From: Deltaproteobacteria bacterium
GTDB taxonomy: Bacteria > Desulfobacterota > Binatia > UBA9968
Length of the DNA: 15,983 bases
Direction: 5' to 3'
Assembly: GCA_023250495.1 (NCBI GenBank)
Contig: JAHFAP010000047.1
Coordinates: 1-15,983, forward strand
The notes under the pieces are model-generated. The model was given only the letters and a program-made list of their open reading frames with translations. It made no database searches and had not been told where the DNA came from. Below are positions 13,917 to 15,983 of this stretch, one piece after another (the first letter of the stretch is position 1; each line of letters begins with the position of its first letter). Position numbers and translations under genes: made by a program.

Positions 13917-15428
13917 GTGAAGCAAGACATCTACATCAACTCTACACCGCAGGAGAGCCGCATCGCCATCATAGAGGATGGGGCGCTGGCCGAGTTTCTG
14001 ATCGAGAGAAAACAGGAAAGGGGTGTCGCCGGAAACATTTATAAGGGCAAAGTTGCCCGCGTGCTTCCCGGAATGCAGGCTGCGTTCGTCGACATTGGCA
14101 TGGAGAAGGCGGCTTTTCTTCACGTCTCCGATTTTTCCACTTCTTCGGAAAGCGGCTCTTCGCTCCTCGGCGGCGGTGAGGACGAAATTCTCATCGAAAC
14201 CCCACGGCCTACTTCCCACCGGCGTCTTCCCATAGAACGGCAGCTCACACACGGGCAGGAAATTCTGGTTCAAGTCGCCAAGGACCCGCTGGGCACCAAG
14301 GGAGCGCGCATCACGTCCCATATCTCCCTTCCGGGCCGCTACCTGGTCTTCATGCCCGGCGTGAGTCACATCGGGATCTCGCGGCGCATCGACGACGAGA
14401 AGGAGAGAAAGCGGCTGAAAGAGATCGCCCTCTCCATGGCGACGGATCAAGGGGGTTTTATCCTGAGGACCGCGTGTGAGGGACGAAGCAAGCGAGAGAT
14501 TCAGAGAGACTTGGCATTTCTGACCAAGCTTTGGCGGGACAACATGAAAAAGGTCGAATCCGCCACCGCCCCGGCGCTGATTCATCAGGATCTGGACCTC
14601 ATCGCCCGCACCATACGCGATTTTTTTGCTACGGACACCCATCAGGTTTTCGTCGATCAGGTCAAGGAATACCGCCGCATGATCGACTTCGTGGGTCATT
14701 TCATGCCCCGCCTGAAGTCCAAGGTCACGCTCTATACTGAGGCCGAGCCGATCATGGACCGCTTCGGGGTCGAAGAAAAAATCTCCCACGCGCTGGAGAG
14801 CAAAGTCTGGCTGCGCTCCGGAGGCTATATCATCATCGAGCGGACCGAGGCTCTGACCGCCATCGATGTGAACACGGGCCGGTTCGTGGGGAGGAGGAAC
14901 CAGGAGGAGACTATCCTGAAGACGAACCTCGAAGCCACGCAGGAGATCGTGCATCAACTGCGCCTGAGAAACATCGGGGGGATCATCATCCTAGACTTCA
15001 TCGATATGGAGAAGGAGGCCAACCGGAAACGGATATATGAGGCGCTCAAAGAGGCGATCAAGAGAGACAAGGCTCGGACCAACATCCTAAAAATCTCCGA
15101 GCTGGGGTTGGTCGAGATGACCCGGCAGCGCACGCGAGAGAGCCTGGAGAATATGCTTTTGAGCCCGTGCGCCTACTGCGAGGGGCGAGGGCGAGTGAAA
15201 TCAAACGTGACGGTCGCCTATGAGATTCTGAGGGCGATCAAGAAGGAAAAGACGCATCTGGAGGACGGCAAGAGGATCGTCGTCCGGCTGCACCCGGATA
15301 TCGCAAATTTCCTCTACGACGACGAGAACCGCAGCCTCGATTTCCTCGAGCACGAGATCAACCACAAGATCATCCTCAAGGCGGCCGAGATCCTCCGCCA
15401 CGACCAGTACGAGATCTCAACGATCTGA
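13917..15428 (+). CDS. rng: Ribonuclease E/G family endoribonuclease (RNase G type)
   Basis: This 503-residue enzyme cuts single-stranded AU-rich RNA in rRNA maturation and mRNA decay. It has an S1 domain ('GNIYKGKVARVLPGMQAAFVDIG', about residues 39-125) and then the 5'-sensor and RNase H-like parts ('PGRYLVFMPG', 'LPGR' near 138). The DNase I-like catalytic core has the two metal-binding aspartates, D317 in 'AIDVNTGRFVG' and D360 in 'IIILDFIDM'. A Zn-link 'CAYC' (C418, C421) is followed by the small C-terminal domain. The length matches RNase G, and the long disordered C-terminal half of RNase E that scaffolds the degradosome is absent. The start is GTG at 13917, preceded by a modest AGAGAG site. 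It has its own promoter and a structured leader of about 90 bases. A family-wide name 'Rne/Rng' is safest; rng is chosen on length. Confidence 0.94.
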   Translation: MKQDIYINSTPQESRIAIIEDGALAEFLIERKQERGVAGNIYKGKVARVLPGMQAAFVDIGMEKAAFLHVSDFSTSSESGSSLLGGGEDEILIETPRPTSHRRLPIERQLTHGQEILVQVAKDPLGTKGARITSHISLPGRYLVFMPGVSHIGISRRIDDEKERKRLKEIALSMATDQGGFILRTACEGRSKREIQRDLAFLTKLWRDNMKKVESATAPALIHQDLDLIARTIRDFFATDTHQVFVDQVKEYRRMIDFVGHFMPRLKSKVTLYTEAEPIMDRFGVEEKISHALESKVWLRSGGYIIIERTEALTAIDVNTGRFVGRRNQEETILKTNLEATQEIVHQLRLRNIGGIIILDFIDMEKEANRKRIYEALKEAIKRDKARTNILKISELGLVEMTRQRTRESLENMLLSPCAYCEGRGRVKSNVTVAYEILRAIKKEKTHLEDGKRIVVRLHPDIANFLYDDENRSLDFLEHEINHKIILKAAEILRHDQYEISTI

Positions 15429-15429
15429 A

Positions 15430-15983
15430 TCAGTTTTTCGGCCAGGCGCGGATGTCGGTGTCCCGCCGCAGCTTCTCCGGGTGATAGAATTCCTGGTGAG
15501 CGAAATCTGAAATTCTCCTACGCGGCTTGGCCTTGGGCCAGCTGCGGGCGTGGCCGATGGGCACGATCCAGAGCAGGCGCAGGGGCTGCGGCACTTGGAA
15601 GAGCTTTCTTAATTCAGGCTCGACTTCCTCGCGCACGGAGACCCAGACTGTTCCCAATCCCATGCTCGCTGCCATGAGCATCATATGCTCCACCGCGTTG
15701 GCGACGCTTGCCTGAAATAGTTTTTCCCGGTCTCCTGGCTGGCGGGTGGTAAGGTAGACGCGCATGGTACGCGGGTCGCCGCAGGCTAGAACGAGCACGC
15801 TGACATCGCCCACGTAATCTTTTTTCAGCCCCTTGTAGTGGACAGGGTCTTCGAGCTTGCGCTGCTTCCACTCCTGGTCGTAGATCTGCCGCACGCGCTT
15901 CATCTTTTCGCGGTCGCGCGTCACGACGAACTCCCACGGTTGGGTGTTAGCGCCCGAGGGCGCCCAGCGGGCCGCCTCCAGGA
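15430..15983 (-). CDS. Nitroreductase family protein, 5' end outside the window
   Basis: This flavin-dependent (FMN) oxidoreductase would reduce nitro groups, quinones or similar acceptors with NAD(P)H. The frame runs off the right edge without a start codon. Beyond a GTG at 15924 it continues as 'LEAARWAPSGANTQPWEF', the classic FMN-phosphate-binding N-terminus of the family; so the GTG is internal, and the gene is cut by the window. Other family features are 'ASVANAVEHMMLMAASMGLGTVWV' (helix and FMN-contact region) and 'LRLLWIVPIGHA' near the C-terminus. The C-terminal tail 'FYHPEKLRRDTDIR' is basic and acidic by turns. It converges on the RNase G gene, with a single base between the two stop codons and no terminator between them. 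The natural substrate is unknown. Confidence 0.92.
   Translation of the reverse strand, partial: LEAARWAPSGANTQPWEFVVTRDREKMKRVRQIYDQEWKQRKLEDPVHYKGLKKDYVGDVSVLVLACGDPRTMRVYLTTRQPGDREKLFQASVANAVEHMMLMAASMGLGTVWVSVREEVEPELRKLFQVPQPLRLLWIVPIGHARSWPKAKPRRRISDFAHQEFYHPEKLRRDTDIRAWPKN

Noticed and set aside
13821..14957. A 378-codon minus-strand frame opposite the RNase G gene
   Set aside because: It lies wholly antisense to a gene with complete RNase E/G motifs; its length reflects GC-rich codon use on the other strand.

Overview
This is a GC-rich bacterial chromosome segment made mostly of housekeeping genes. The initiator tRNA, bacterial SMC, FtsY, CoaD, RsmD and RNase G all point to Bacteria. 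The rsmD-coaD-aspC and smc-ftsY gene orders, and the short 'AGCTGA..AGC' and 'GGCTGCTGAAAAA' repeats between genes, fit a Deltaproteobacteria-like or deep uncultured proteobacterial-type lineage (Desulfobacterota, Binatota, NC10, Rokubacteria style). That placement is inference from gene order and memory of similar genomes, not from a search.

Left part (1-2000): a plus-strand gene for a four-helix membrane protein (222-710) and an oppositely oriented initiator tRNA-fMet (815-891) end at one shared bidirectional terminator. A Nudix hydrolase gene (951-1379) diverges from the tRNA promoter. It is followed by two very small membrane-protein genes of 75 and 28 codons, coupled through a strong ribosome binding site.

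Middle accessory gene (2003-4079): a visibly AT-richer minus-strand gene encodes a 625-residue AIPR (abortive infection phage resistance) family protein. Its N-terminal PD-(D/E)XK-like region appears to have Glu where the catalytic Lys should be. A possible 65-codon ORF ends one base before its start codon. This is the best candidate in the window for an uncharacterised defence module.

Housekeeping block (4101-12869, all minus strand): transcription order is smc, ftsY, iscA-type Fe-S carrier, MDR dehydrogenase, rsmD, coaD, aspC. rsmD-coaD-aspC is a tight operon with 15-17 base gaps. The other gaps hold dispersed repeats: a palindromic 'AGCTGTCAGC' family in three spacers and a 160-base terminal-inverted-repeat element between ftsY and smc. 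The element creates a false N-terminal extension of the FtsY reading frame.

Right part (12870-15983): an HNH endonuclease gene (minus) and an RNase E/G gene (plus) diverge from two well-formed sigma70-type promoters. The RNase leader carries a hairpin. A nitroreductase gene, cut by the right window edge, converges on the RNase gene with one base between the stop codons. Minus-strand promoters in the window share a TTGACT/TTGACA -35 box with 17-base spacing. Functionally the window covers translation initiation, rRNA modification, RNA decay, CoA synthesis, amino-acid metabolism, protein targeting and chromosome segregation, plus one probable defence gene.
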